64,000 bases of DNA from Streptomyces olivaceus (lineage in GTDB: Bacteria; Actinomycetota; Actinomycetes; Streptomycetales; Streptomycetaceae): NCBI RefSeq assembly GCF_000721235.1, contig NZ_JOFH01000016.1, positions 1-64,000 on the forward strand. The letters are read 5' to 3'. Each line of letters starts with the position of its first letter. The first letter of the stretch is position 1. Below the pieces are notes generated by a model. The model searched no databases and was not told the origin of the DNA. It was given only the letters and a program-made list of their open reading frames with translations. Made by a program: the position numbers and the translations under genes. Positions 32,881-41,418 of the stretch are shown here, in pieces.

Positions 32881-34722
32881 GTGTTCCTCCACTACGGCCA
32901 AGAGGGTGCCGACCTCCACCCGCCTGCCCGGCTCGGCGTTCAGCGCGGTGAGTGTTCCCGTGGCCGGGGCCGTGATCCGGTGTTCCATCTTCATGGCCTC
33001 CAGCCAGAGGAGGGGCCGGCCCGCCTCCACCGTCGCTCCCTCGGTCACGCCCTCCGCGACGCGGACGACCGTGCCCGGCATGGGGGCCAGGAGGGAGCCG
33101 GGGGCATGGTGGGCGGTGGGGTCGGGGAAGCGGGGCAGGGCGGTGAGGGTGGTGGCGTTGACGTGGACGCGGTCGCCGTAGCGGGCGATGTCGAAGCTCC
33201 GTCGTACGCCGTCCGTTTCGAGGACGACCCGGTCGCCGTCGGCGTGGATCACGCGGACGCCGTCGGCGGTGAGGCCGGTCCGGGTGTGGTGGTAGCGGAC
33301 CTCGTGCTCCTCCCCGGCCACGGCGTACCGCTTGACCTGGGGTTGCGAGGGCAGGTTGCGCCAGCCGCCGAAGCGGCCCGCGCGTGCGCTCGCGTCGGCG
33401 AGGGCGGCGACCAGCGGGGCGAGGGGGTCGGGGGCCGGTTCGGTGAGGGCGGTCAGATGGCGGTCGTAGAAGCCGGTGTCCATGCGGCCGGACGTGAACT
33501 CCTCGTGGCGCAGCGAGCGGACGAGCAGGTCGCGGTTGGTGACCGGGCCGTGGATCGCCGCGCGTTCCAGCGCGCCGGCGAGGCGGCGGACGGCCTCCGC
33601 GCGGGTGGGCGCGTGGGCGACCGCCTTGGCGAGCATCGGGTCGTAGTGGACGCCGATCTCGTCGCCGTCGGAGCAGCCGGTGTCCAGGCGGATGCCGTCC
33701 GGGACGGCGAGGCGGTGCAGGCGGCCGGTCTGCGGGGCCCAGCCGCGGGCCGGGTCCTCGGCGTACAGGCGGGCCTCGACGGCGTGTCCCCGCGCGCGCG
33801 GAGGGTCGTTCTCCAGGGCGTGGCCTTCGGCGATCCGGAGCTGGAGGGCGACGAGGTCGATGCCGAAGACGGCCTCCGTGACCGGGTGTTCGACCTGGAG
33901 GCGGGTGTTCATCTCCAGGAAGTGCGCCCGGCCGTCGGCGACGAGGAACTCGACGGTCCCGGCGCCGACGTAGTCGACGGCGCGGGCGGCGCGTACGGCG
34001 AGGTCGTGGAGTTCGGCGGTGAGTCCGGGCGCCAGGCCGGGCGCCGGGGCCTCCTCGATCACCTTCTGGTGGCGGCGCTGGAGGGAGCAGTCGCGGGTGC
34101 CGAGCGCCCAAACCGTGCCGTGGGTGTCGGCGAGGATCTGCACCTCCACGTGGCGGCCGTTCTCCAGGTACGGCTCGACGAACACCTCGCCGTCGCCGAA
34201 GGCGCTCGCGGACTCCGCGCGCGCGGCGGTCAGTTCGGCGTCGAGGTCGGCGAGGCGGCGTACGACGCGCATGCCGCGTCCGCCGCCGCCGGCCGCCGCC
34301 TTCACCAGCACCGGCAGGTCGGCCTCGGTGACGCCGGCGAGGGGCGCGACGCCCATCAGCTCCTTGGCGCGGGTCTTGGACGCCATCGCCTCGATGGCCT
34401 CGGGCGGCGGCCCGATCCACACCAGTCCGGCGTCCTGCACGGCGCGTGCGAAACCGGCGTTCTCGGACAGGAAGCCGTAGCCGGGGTGGACGGCGTCGGC
34501 GCCGGCGGCGACGGCGGCCTTCACGATCAGGTCGCCGCGCAGGTAGGTGTCGGCGGGGGCCGCGCCCGGCAGGCGTACGGCGGCGTCGGCCACGCGCGCG
34601 TGGAGGGCGTTCTCGTCGGGGTCGGAGTGCACGGCGACGGTGCGGATGCCCGCCTCGCGGCAGGTGCGGAAGATCCGGCAGGCGATCTCGCCCCGGTTGG
34701 CGACCAGTACGGAAGCAATCAC
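32872..34722 (-). CDS. Biotin-dependent acyl-CoA carboxylase alpha subunit (BC-BCCP)
   Basis: 616 residues from a GTG with GAGGAA upstream. The biotin carboxylase domain starts SVLVANRGEIACRIFRTC, with HPGYGFLSEN, the glycine loop KAAAGGGGRGMR and FLEMNTRLQVEHPVTE. A biotinyl domain near the C-terminus carries EAMKMEH with the biotin Lys. The ATP-grasp segment between KELMG and VLVKA is unusually short. With the beta subunit encoded next, it should carboxylate a branched or terpenoid-type enoyl-CoA (3-methylcrotonyl- or geranyl-like) or a short acyl-CoA. Stop codon lies in a dispersed repeat. Confidence 0.92.
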   Translation of the reverse strand: MIASVLVANRGEIACRIFRTCREAGIRTVAVHSDPDENALHARVADAAVRLPGAAPADTYLRGDLIVKAAVAAGADAVHPGYGFLSENAGFARAVQDAGLVWIGPPPEAIEAMASKTRAKELMGVAPLAGVTEADLPVLVKAAAGGGGRGMRVVRRLADLDAELTAARAESASAFGDGEVFVEPYLENGRHVEVQILADTHGTVWALGTRDCSLQRRHQKVIEEAPAPGLAPGLTAELHDLAVRAARAVDYVGAGTVEFLVADGRAHFLEMNTRLQVEHPVTEAVFGIDLVALQLRIAEGHALENDPPRARGHAVEARLYAEDPARGWAPQTGRLHRLAVPDGIRLDTGCSDGDEIGVHYDPMLAKAVAHAPTRAEAVRRLAGALERAAIHGPVTNRDLLVRSLRHEEFTSGRMDTGFYDRHLTALTEPAPDPLAPLVAALADASARAGRFGGWRNLPSQPQVKRYAVAGEEHEVRYHHTRTGLTADGVRVIHADGDRVVLETDGVRRSFDIARYGDRVHVNATTLTALPRFPDPTAHHAPGSLLAPMPGTVVRVAEGVTEGATVEAGRPLLWLEAMKMEHRITAPATGTLTALNAEPGRRVEVGTLLAVVEEHAD

Positions 34723-34730
34723 GTGGTTCC

Positions 34731-36338
34731 TCACATCCGGAAGACGCCGAAGCCGCCGCGGGCGCCCTCGTAGGGCGCGTTGTGGACGGCGGACAGGCAC
34801 AGGCCGAGGATGGTTCGGGTGTCGCGCGGGTCGATGACGCCGTCGTCGTAGAGCCGCCCGGACAGGAACATGGGCAGCGACTCGGACTCGATCTGCTGCT
34901 CCACCATGGCGCGCAGCGCCGCGTCGCCCTCGTCGTCGTACGGCCGGCCCTTCGCGGCGGCGGACTGGCGGGCCACTATGGACAGGACGCCGGCGAGCTG
35001 CTGCGGGCCCATGACGGCGGACTTGGCGCTGGGCCAGGCGAAGAGGAAGCGGGGGTCGTAGGCGCGGCCGCACATGCCGTAGTGACCGGCGCCGTAGGAG
35101 GCGCCCAGGAGGACGGACAGGTGGGGGACGCGGGAGTTGGAGACCGCGTTGATCATCATGGCGCCGTGCTTGATGATGCCGCCCTGCTCGTACTCCCTGC
35201 CGACCATGTAGCCGGTGGTGTTGTGCAGGAAGAGGAGCGGGATGTCGCGCTGGTTGGCGAGCTGGATGAACTGGGCGGCCTTCTGCGACTCCTCGCTGAA
35301 CAGGACCCCTTGTGCGTTGGCGAGGATGCCGACCGGGTAGCCGTGCAGGCTCGCCCAGCCGGTGGTCAGGCTGGTCCCGTACAGGGGCTTGAACTCGTCG
35401 AAGTCGGAGGCGTCGACGATCCGGGCGATCACCTCGCGCGGGTCGAAGGGTGCCTTGAGGTCGCCGGGGACGATGCCCAGCAGGTCTTCCGGGTCGTACT
35501 TGGGCGGCTCGGCGAGGGGCGGATCGGCGTACGCCTTGCGGTGGTTGAGGCGGGCGACGACCCGGCGGGCCTGGCGCAGGGCGTCCGGCTCGTCCTCGGC
35601 GAAGTGGTCGGCGAGTCCCGAGGTGCGGGCGTGCATCTCGGCGCCGCCCAGCGACTCGTCGTCGCTCTCCTCGCCGGTGGCCATCCTGACCAGCGGCGGA
35701 CCGCCGAGGAACACCTTGGCGCGCTCCTTGACCATGATGACGTGGTCGGACATGCCGGGGATGTACGCGCCGCCCGCGGTCGAGTTGCCGAAGACCACGG
35801 CGACGGTCGGGATGCCGGCCGCCGACAGCCGGGTGAGGTCGCGGAAGATCGCGCCGCCGGGGATGAAGATCTCTTTCTGGGAGGGCAGGTCGGCGCCGCC
35901 GGACTCGACGAGGCTGATGCAGGGCAGCCGGTTGGCGAGGGCGATGTCGTTGGCGCGCAGGGCCTTCTTCAGCGACCAGGGGTTGCTGGCACCGCCGCGC
36001 ACGGTCGGGTCGTTGGCGGTGATCAGGCACTCGACGCCCTCGACGACGCCGATGCCGGTGACGAGGGAGGCGCCGACGGTGTACTCGGGGGCCTCGCTGC
36101 CCCAGGCGGCCAGCGGGGACAGTTCCAGGAAGGGCGTGTCGGGGTCGAGGAGCAGCTCGATGCGCTCGCGGGCCAGGAGCTTGCCGCGTTTCCGGTGCCG
36201 GGCCACGTACTTCTCGCCGCCGCCCGCGAGGGCCTTGGCGTGTTCCGCGTCCAGGTCGGCGAGTTTGGCGAGCATGGTCTCGCGGTTGGCGAGGTGTTCG
36301 GGGGCGGCGGGGTCGAGGGCGGAGGCGAGGACGGTCAC
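34731..36338 (-). CDS. Acyl-CoA carboxylase carboxyltransferase (beta) subunit
   Basis: 535 residues with N- and C-terminal crotonase-like halves: GGASNPWSLKKALRANDIAL, LVESGGADLPSQ and FGNSTAGGAYIPGMSDHVIMVK in the first; GVLFSEESQKAAQFIQL, FLHNTTGYMVG and LGASYGAGHYGMCGRAYDPRF in the second. These match the MccB/LiuB/AtuC group, consistent with 3-methylcrotonyl- or geranyl-CoA-type substrates. GTG start overlaps a tiny proline-rich ORF upstream by four bases. It should pair with the alpha subunit encoded eight bases downstream. Confidence 0.92.
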   Translation of the reverse strand: MTVLASALDPAAPEHLANRETMLAKLADLDAEHAKALAGGGEKYVARHRKRGKLLARERIELLLDPDTPFLELSPLAAWGSEAPEYTVGASLVTGIGVVEGVECLITANDPTVRGGASNPWSLKKALRANDIALANRLPCISLVESGGADLPSQKEIFIPGGAIFRDLTRLSAAGIPTVAVVFGNSTAGGAYIPGMSDHVIMVKERAKVFLGGPPLVRMATGEESDDESLGGAEMHARTSGLADHFAEDEPDALRQARRVVARLNHRKAYADPPLAEPPKYDPEDLLGIVPGDLKAPFDPREVIARIVDASDFDEFKPLYGTSLTTGWASLHGYPVGILANAQGVLFSEESQKAAQFIQLANQRDIPLLFLHNTTGYMVGREYEQGGIIKHGAMMINAVSNSRVPHLSVLLGASYGAGHYGMCGRAYDPRFLFAWPSAKSAVMGPQQLAGVLSIVARQSAAAKGRPYDDEGDAALRAMVEQQIESESLPMFLSGRLYDDGVIDPRDTRTILGLCLSAVHNAPYEGARGGFGVFRM

Positions 36339-36502
36339 AGCGGGACCTCCGGGGTGCGGGGCGGGGCGGCCGACTGCGGGGCGTTCGGCGTGTGCGGCGG
36401 GGCGGTCTTCGACGGCAGGCGGCCTTCCGGCCCGTACGGCGCGACGGCCGTCGGCGGCAGACCACCCGGCGGGACCGGCGGCACCGGCGGGACGGCGGTC
36501 AC
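36335..36502 (-). CDS. Proline-rich 55-residue ORF coupled on both sides
   Basis: A GTG at 36502 overlaps the stop of the AtuA-like gene (GTGA) and its own stop overlaps the carboxyltransferase GTG (again GTGA). The 55-residue product is about one-third proline (starting MTAVPPVPPVPPGG), lacks hydrophobic helices and has no known domain. Its size is close to the epsilon subunits of actinobacterial carboxylases, but it lacks their usual motif. It could simply couple translation of the flanking genes. Confidence 0.5.
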   Translation of the reverse strand: MTAVPPVPPVPPGGLPPTAVAPYGPEGRLPSKTAPPHTPNAPQSAAPPRTPEVPL

Positions 36503-38169
36503 AGGAGGGCCTCCGGGATGTCCAGGTGCCGGGCGCGCAGCCATTCGCCGAGCGCCTTGGCCTGCGGGTCGAAACGGGCCTGCGCGGCGACGCCCTCGCC
36601 GAGGATGCCCTCGACGACGAAGTTCAGGGCGCGCAGGTTGGGGAGCGGGTGCCGGACGACGGGCAGGTCGCGGGCCTCGGGGATCAGCTCGCGGAACCGG
36701 TCGGCGGTCAGTTCGCGGGCGAGCCAGCGCCATGCCTCGTCGGTCCGGGCCCACACACCGACGTTGGCGTCGCCGCCCTTGTCGCCGCTGCGGGCGCCGG
36801 CCACGAGGCCGAGGGGGGCGCGGCGGACGGGGCCGGGCGGGAGGGGCCGCGGCAGGGGTGGTTCCGGTACGGCGCGCAGTACGGCGGTCTCCTGGACGTC
36901 CGGCACCGGCACCCGGCGTCCGTCGTGGCGGACGGCCACGTGGGCGACGGTGTTCCGGGGGACGTGGAGGGCGTCGAACACCCCGTAGGGCATGCCCTTC
37001 CCGGGCGGCGCGAGCACGTGGAAGCCGGGGTAGCCGGCGAGGGCCAGCTCGACCGCGGCACCGCTCAGCGCCCGCCCGACGACCTGCTGGTCCGCGTCCC
37101 GGACGACGAGCCGCAGCAGGGCGCTGGCCGTCTCCTCGGTCGCGGCGTCGGGCCGGTCGGTGCGGGCCAGGTCCCAGCGGACGTCGGCGACCCTGTCGAG
37201 CACCGGCTCCAGCTGGGCCCGCAACAGCGCAGCCTTGGCCTCGACGTCGAGGCCGGTGAGGACGAAGGCGACCTCGTTGCGGTAACCGCCGAGGCGGTTC
37301 AGGCCGACCTTGAGGGTGGGCGGCGGTGCCTCGCCGCGCACCCCTTCGACGCGGACCCGGTCGGGCCCGTCCTGGCTGAGCCGTACGGTGTCCAGCCGGG
37401 CGGTGACGTCGGGGCCGGCGTACCGGGCGCCGTGCGTCTCGTACAGCAGCTGGGCGGTGACGGTGCCGACGTCGACGAAGCCGCCGGTGCCGTCGTGCTT
37501 GGTGACGACGGAGGTGCCGTCGGCGTGCAGTTCGGCGAGCGGGAAGCCGGGGCGCCGTACGTCGCCGTCCTGGAAGAAGGAGTAGTTGCCGCCGGTCGCC
37601 TGCGCCCCGCACTCCAGGACGTGCCCGGCGACGACGGCGCCCGCGAGCCGGTCGTACTCCGTCGGCCCCCAGCCGAAGTGCGCGGCGGCGGGCCCGGTGA
37701 CCAGCGCGGCGTCGGTGACGCGCCCGGTGACGACGACGTCGGCGCCGGCCCGCAGGCACTCGGCGATGCCGAACCCGCCGAGGTAGGCGTGCGCGGCCAG
37801 CGCTCCCGGGTGGGCGGCGGTGAGGTCGTCGCCCTCGACGTGCGCGACGCGGACGGGGATGCCGAGGCGGTCGGCCAGCACCCGCACGGCGTCGGCGAGC
37901 CCGGCGGGGTTGAGGCCTCCGGCGTTGGTGACGATACGCACGCCCCGTTCGCGGGCGAGGCCGAGGCACTCCTCCAGTTGCCGCAGGAAGGTGCGGGCGT
38001 ACCCGGCGCCGGGGTCCTTCAGCCGGTCGCGGCCCAGGATGAGCATGGTCAGCTCGGCGAGGTAGTCGCCGGTGAGGACGTCCAGGGGGCCGCCGGTGAG
38101 CATCTCGCGCATGGCGTCGAAGCGGTCGCCGTAGAAGCCGGAGGCGTTGCCGACGCGGAGCACGCTCAC
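36499..38169 (-). CDS. AtuA/DUF1446-family acyclic terpene utilization-like protein
   Basis: 556 residues. The DUF1446 body shows VGNASGFYGDRFDAMREML at the start, IVTNAGGLNPAGLADAV near 79-95, VVTGRVTDAALVTGP near 146-160, and GLNRLGGYRNEVAFVLTGLD. The last 100 residues are an AtuA-like ferredoxin-fold module (LVAGARSGDKGGDANVGVW). AtuA-type genes accompany geranyl/citronellol-degrading carboxylases, but their reaction is not settled. GTG start overlaps the upstream gene (GTGA). Confidence 0.88.
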   Translation of the reverse strand: MSVLRVGNASGFYGDRFDAMREMLTGGPLDVLTGDYLAELTMLILGRDRLKDPGAGYARTFLRQLEECLGLARERGVRIVTNAGGLNPAGLADAVRVLADRLGIPVRVAHVEGDDLTAAHPGALAAHAYLGGFGIAECLRAGADVVVTGRVTDAALVTGPAAAHFGWGPTEYDRLAGAVVAGHVLECGAQATGGNYSFFQDGDVRRPGFPLAELHADGTSVVTKHDGTGGFVDVGTVTAQLLYETHGARYAGPDVTARLDTVRLSQDGPDRVRVEGVRGEAPPPTLKVGLNRLGGYRNEVAFVLTGLDVEAKAALLRAQLEPVLDRVADVRWDLARTDRPDAATEETASALLRLVVRDADQQVVGRALSGAAVELALAGYPGFHVLAPPGKGMPYGVFDALHVPRNTVAHVAVRHDGRRVPVPDVQETAVLRAVPEPPLPRPLPPGPVRRAPLGLVAGARSGDKGGDANVGVWARTDEAWRWLARELTADRFRELIPEARDLPVVRHPLPNLRALNFVVEGILGEGVAAQARFDPQAKALGEWLRARHLDIPEALL

Positions 38170-38972
38170 CGGGCCTCCCCCTGCGGGGTCCCTCGCGGCG
38201 GGCGTCCGGCTCCCGGCGGTCCGGCGAAGGCCTGCGCGATGTCCAGCCAGTGGCCGGCGTCCCGCCCCTCGGCGGCGAGGGCGAGGTCGGCGCGGTGGGC
38301 GCGCCGGGTGGCGAGGAGGCAGAAGTCGAGCGCGGGGCCGGTGACGCGCTGGGTGGCGTCCTCGGGGCCGAAGGTCCACAGGTCGCCGCCGGGCCCGGTG
38401 AGTTCGACGCGGAACTGCTCGGCGGGCGGGGTGAGTCCGTGGACGGCGTAGGCGAAGTCCCGGGCGCGGACGCCGATGCGGGCGACGTGCCGCAGCCGGC
38501 CGGTGGGCGGGCGTACGACGCCGAGGGTGTCCGCGATGTCGAGGCCGTGGGCCCAGGTCTCCATGAGGCGGGCGGTGGCCATGGAGGCGACGGCCATGGG
38601 CGGCCCGTACCAGGGGAAGCGGCTGCCGGGTGCCGCCGCGCGGAGCGCCTTGTCGAGGGCGGCTCGCCCTTCCCGCCAGAGAGCCAGCAGCGCGGCAGGC
38701 TCCTGCCGGGCGCCGCCCTCGGCGCCGTCGTCGACGTACCGGTCGGGCGCGGCGAGGGCCTGCTCGACCAGGCGCCGGAAGGCGTCCTCGTCGGTGACGG
38801 CGGTCAGGGCGGCGCGGTCGGTCCAGTTCAGATGGGCGATCTGGTGGGCGACCGTCCAGCGGGGCGCGGGGGTGGCGAGCCGCCACTGGCCGGGCGTCAA
38901 CCGGGCGATCAGCGCGTCGAGTTCCTCGCTCTCGTCACGCAGGTCGTCGATCACGGGCGTCGGATCGGACAC
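38166..38972 (-). CDS. TIGR03084-family (DinB/MDMPI-like) protein, first gene of operon
   Basis: 268 residues from GTG 38972 with GAGGGGAG upstream. It follows the maleylpyruvate-isomerase/DinB-like helical bundle: DDLRDESEELDALIARLTPGQWRLATPAPRWTVAHQIAHLNWTDRAAL, with conserved metal-ligand-type His, and METWAHGLDIADTLGV near 138-153. Members occur with acyl-CoA catabolic genes in actinobacteria. Mycothiol dependence is inferred from the fold. It leads the nine-gene minus-strand operon that ends at 28668. Confidence 0.85.
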   Translation of the reverse strand: MSDPTPVIDDLRDESEELDALIARLTPGQWRLATPAPRWTVAHQIAHLNWTDRAALTAVTDEDAFRRLVEQALAAPDRYVDDGAEGGARQEPAALLALWREGRAALDKALRAAAPGSRFPWYGPPMAVASMATARLMETWAHGLDIADTLGVVRPPTGRLRHVARIGVRARDFAYAVHGLTPPAEQFRVELTGPGGDLWTFGPEDATQRVTGPALDFCLLATRRAHRADLALAAEGRDAGHWLDIAQAFAGPPGAGRPPRGTPQGEAR

Positions 38973-39044
38973 GATCGCTCCCCTCGGGCACGGCGGCGTG
39001 CGGCGCGGTGTGGTGAGGAGCATGGCAGGGGGCCAGAAAACAAT

Positions 39045-39083
39045 CAAGCACGCTTGCTGGCTTTTTACGCTTGCTGGCTTTTC
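39045..39083 (-). promoter_or_regulatory. Operator region of the acyl-CoA operon
   Basis: CAAGC-AC-GCTTG (39045-39056) is a perfect 5-bp inverted repeat of the kind bound by TetR repressors of acyl-CoA catabolism. A 17-bp tandem direct repeat ACGCTTGCTGGCTTTT starts at 39050 and again at 39067. It lies 75-110 bp upstream of the operon's first start codon. Confidence 0.5.
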
Positions 39084-39216
39084 ACGGCCACACCGCCCGA
39101 CCCGATGGCGCCGGGCGGGAAATCGGGCTCCGTGACATCGGCCGAAGGGGGCGGGCGCCACCTGCCGGACACCGACGGGCTCGATCTCGATCGGCGCGGC
39201 CCGGTACCACGGGTGG

Positions 39217-39239
39217 GCAGGGCACGGTCCGCGCCCTGC
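39217..39239 (-). terminator. Hairpin just downstream of the EamA gene
   Basis: GCAGGGC, 9-base loop, GCCCTGC, directly after the EamA stop on the minus strand. Short and without T-run; probable terminator. Confidence 0.4.
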
Positions 39240-39243
39240 ACGG

Positions 39244-40209
39244 TCAGGAAACCGCCGGCGCCTGCCGCTTCCGGCGCCCGACCTGGGTTCGCACCGCGCC
39301 GATGCTCGCCGCGACGACCAGGGCGATGGCGGCGGACTGGGCGGCGCTCAGGGCCTGGTCGAGGACGAGGAAACCGGCCCCGGCGGCGATGGCGGGCTCC
39401 AGGCTCATCAGGACGGCGAAGGTGGGGGCGGGCAGGCGGCGCAGGGCGAGGAGTTCGAGGGTGTAGGGCAGTACGGAGGAGAGCAGGGCGACCCCGGCGC
39501 CCAGCCCGAGCGTCACCGGGTCGATCAGCTCGGCCCCCGACTCCACGATGCCCAGCGGCAGGAACAGCAGCGCCCCGACCCCCATCGCGAGGGCCAGCCC
39601 GTCGGCCTGCGGGAAGCGGCGTCCGGTGCGGGCGCTGAAGACGATGTACGCCGCCCACATGGCGCCCGCCGCCAGCGCGAAGGCGGCACCGGCCGGGTCG
39701 AGGCCGTCGAAGCCGCCGCCGCCCAGCAGGAAGACGCCGGCCAGGGCGAGCCCGGCCCACACCAGGTTGACGGCACGGCGGGAGGCGAGGACGGACAGGG
39801 CGAGCGGGCCGATCACCTCCAGGGTGACTGCGGGGCCGAGCGGGATGCGGTCGACGGCCTGGTAGAAGAGGCCGTTCATACCGGCCATGGCGGCACCGAA
39901 GACGACGACCGTGCCCCAGTCGGCCCGGGAGTGGCCGCGCAGCCGGGGCCGGCAGACCAGCAGCATGACGACGGCGGCCACGGCCAGCCGCAGCGTCACC
40001 ACGCCGAGCGCCCCGGCCCGCGGCATCAGGGTCACCGCGAGCGCGGCGCCGAACTGCACGGACAGGCCGCCCGCGAGGACCAGCCCGACCGGCCCGAGGG
40101 AGCCCCGACGGCCGCCGCCCTGCCCGGAGTCGAGTACGGCCGCGGGATCGCCCACGGGGGCGGCGACGGCCGGGGACGGGGTGCCGGGGTCGGCGCTGGG
40201 GGTACTCAC
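39244..40209 (-). CDS. EamA-family (RhtA-like) metabolite exporter
   Basis: 321 residues from GTG 40209 with CGGAG upstream. About ten transmembrane helices form two EamA repeats: LGVVTLRLAVAAVVMLLVC and AGMNGLFYQAVDRIPLGPAVTLEVIGPLALSVL in the first, AAYIVFSARTGRRFPQADGLALAMGVGALLFLPLG and LPYTLELLALRRLPAPTFAVLMSLEPAIAAGAGFLVL in the second. This is the RhtA/YdcZ-like group that exports amino acids such as threonine or homoserine. The longer frame from 40308 lacks a ribosome binding site. Substrate not known. Confidence 0.88.
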   Translation of the reverse strand: MSTPSADPGTPSPAVAAPVGDPAAVLDSGQGGGRRGSLGPVGLVLAGGLSVQFGAALAVTLMPRAGALGVVTLRLAVAAVVMLLVCRPRLRGHSRADWGTVVVFGAAMAGMNGLFYQAVDRIPLGPAVTLEVIGPLALSVLASRRAVNLVWAGLALAGVFLLGGGGFDGLDPAGAAFALAAGAMWAAYIVFSARTGRRFPQADGLALAMGVGALLFLPLGIVESGAELIDPVTLGLGAGVALLSSVLPYTLELLALRRLPAPTFAVLMSLEPAIAAGAGFLVLDQALSAAQSAAIALVVAASIGAVRTQVGRRKRQAPAVS

Positions 40210-40414
40210 GGGGGCTCCGGGACGGTGGGCGGGTGGACGTAGTTCAACACGTTGTACGGCACGGTCCAGAGTAATGGACCCTGTCAGGCACGTCGCTCTC
40301 TTACGCAACTGTCAGGTCCCGGAGACTCACCTGTCAACGCGTGTCCGCCAGGCGAACCGGAGGCGGAAGGGACCGCCCGGCCGGGCCGGCGGCCGACCGG
40401 GTACCGTCCGCCGT

Positions 40415-40867
40415 GTGAGACGACTCCTGACCCGCCTCTGGCGCCTGCTGCGCCCCGTGCAGAGCCGCCTGATGTGGCTGCTGCACGCCAAGTACGTGGT
40501 CGGCGTGACCGGCGTCGTGCGCGACGACGAGGGACGGGTCCTGCTCCTGAAGCACCGGATGTGGCCGCCGGGCCGCCAGTGGGGCCTGCCGAGCGGCTTC
40601 GCGCACAAGGGCGAGGACTTCCGCCAGACCGTGGTCCGGGAGGTCAAGGAGGAGACGGACCTGGACGTCGAGGTCGGCCGCCTGGTCATGCTCAACAGCG
40701 GCCTGCGCACCCGCCTCGAAGTGGCCTACGAGGCCCGCCTGCTCGGCGGCGAACTGCGCCTCGACCCGGCCGAGATCCTGGACGCCCGCTGGTGCCGCCC
40801 CGACGACCTCCCCGCGGACGCCCAGCCCGTGTGCGTGCCGCTGATACGGGGCGAGACGACGCCCTGA
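40415..40867 (+). CDS. NUDIX hydrolase
   Basis: 150 residues from GTG 40415. The Nudix box is GFAHKGEDFRQTVVREVKEETDL at about 63-85, following WGLPS; the essential REVKEE acidic cluster is intact, while the usual terminal Gly of the box is Asp. It hydrolyses a nucleoside-diphosphate-linked substrate with Mg2+. The N-terminus is basic and amphipathic (RLLTRLWRLLRPVQSRLMWLL), which might associate with membrane. Substrate cannot be told from the motif. Confidence 0.88.
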   Translation: MRRLLTRLWRLLRPVQSRLMWLLHAKYVVGVTGVVRDDEGRVLLLKHRMWPPGRQWGLPSGFAHKGEDFRQTVVREVKEETDLDVEVGRLVMLNSGLRTRLEVAYEARLLGGELRLDPAEILDARWCRPDDLPADAQPVCVPLIRGETTP

Positions 40868-40895
40868 CGGGAACGCGGGGTCCCGTCCCACGCCG

Positions 40896-41309
40896 TCACC
40901 GGGTCGGCGCCGCCCCGGCGTCCCGGTCCCGCCACGCCACGACGAGCAGGGCTGCGCCGCCCGCGATGCTGACGCCGGAGTTGACCAGCAGGTCGGAGGT
41001 GGCCATGCCGATGGCGCCGCCCCAGTAGGCGAGTTGTGAGGCCGCGTCCCAGAGGATGTACATCAGCGCGTTGACGACGACGAGTCTGCGGCGGTCGGCG
41101 GCGCGTTCGAGGCCCATCGCGATGACGGTGACGGCGATGATCAGCACGTGGTAACCGGCCACGGCGTACCACTGGAAGCGCCGCGTGGGAGTCATCTCCC
41201 CGCCGAGGTAGGCACGGTCGATGACCTCGGGGGCGAACGCGAGCACGGCGGTCTGTGCCAGGTTGAACGCGATGTATATCCACAGGACGACGCGCAGCGG
41301 AAGTCTCAT
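40896..41309 (-). CDS. Small four-helix integral membrane protein
   Basis: 137 residues with four hydrophobic helices: LRVVLWIYIAFNLAQTAVLAF, FQWYAVAGYHVLIIAVTVIAMGL, LVVVNALMYILWDAASQLAYWG and DLLVNSGVSIAGGAALLVVAW. ATG 41309. No functional motif was recognised; it resembles small conserved actinobacterial membrane proteins of unknown function. Confidence 0.75.
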   Translation of the reverse strand: MRLPLRVVLWIYIAFNLAQTAVLAFAPEVIDRAYLGGEMTPTRRFQWYAVAGYHVLIIAVTVIAMGLERAADRRRLVVVNALMYILWDAASQLAYWGGAIGMATSDLLVNSGVSIAGGAALLVVAWRDRDAGAAPTR

Positions 41310-41418
41310 GTGATCATGTTCGCAGCCGAGTTGACTTCTGACGACGACGGCGACGCGGGAGACGCCGGCGACGAGCCCGCGCCCCGCTCGGCCCGCGTTC
41401 CGCCCGGGGCGGGCCCGC

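Noticed and set aside
32872..36465. 1197-codon version of the biotin carboxylase
   Set aside because: The first 580 codons are antisense-frame reading through the carboxyltransferase gene; a GTG with a good ribosome binding site at 34722 starts the real protein.
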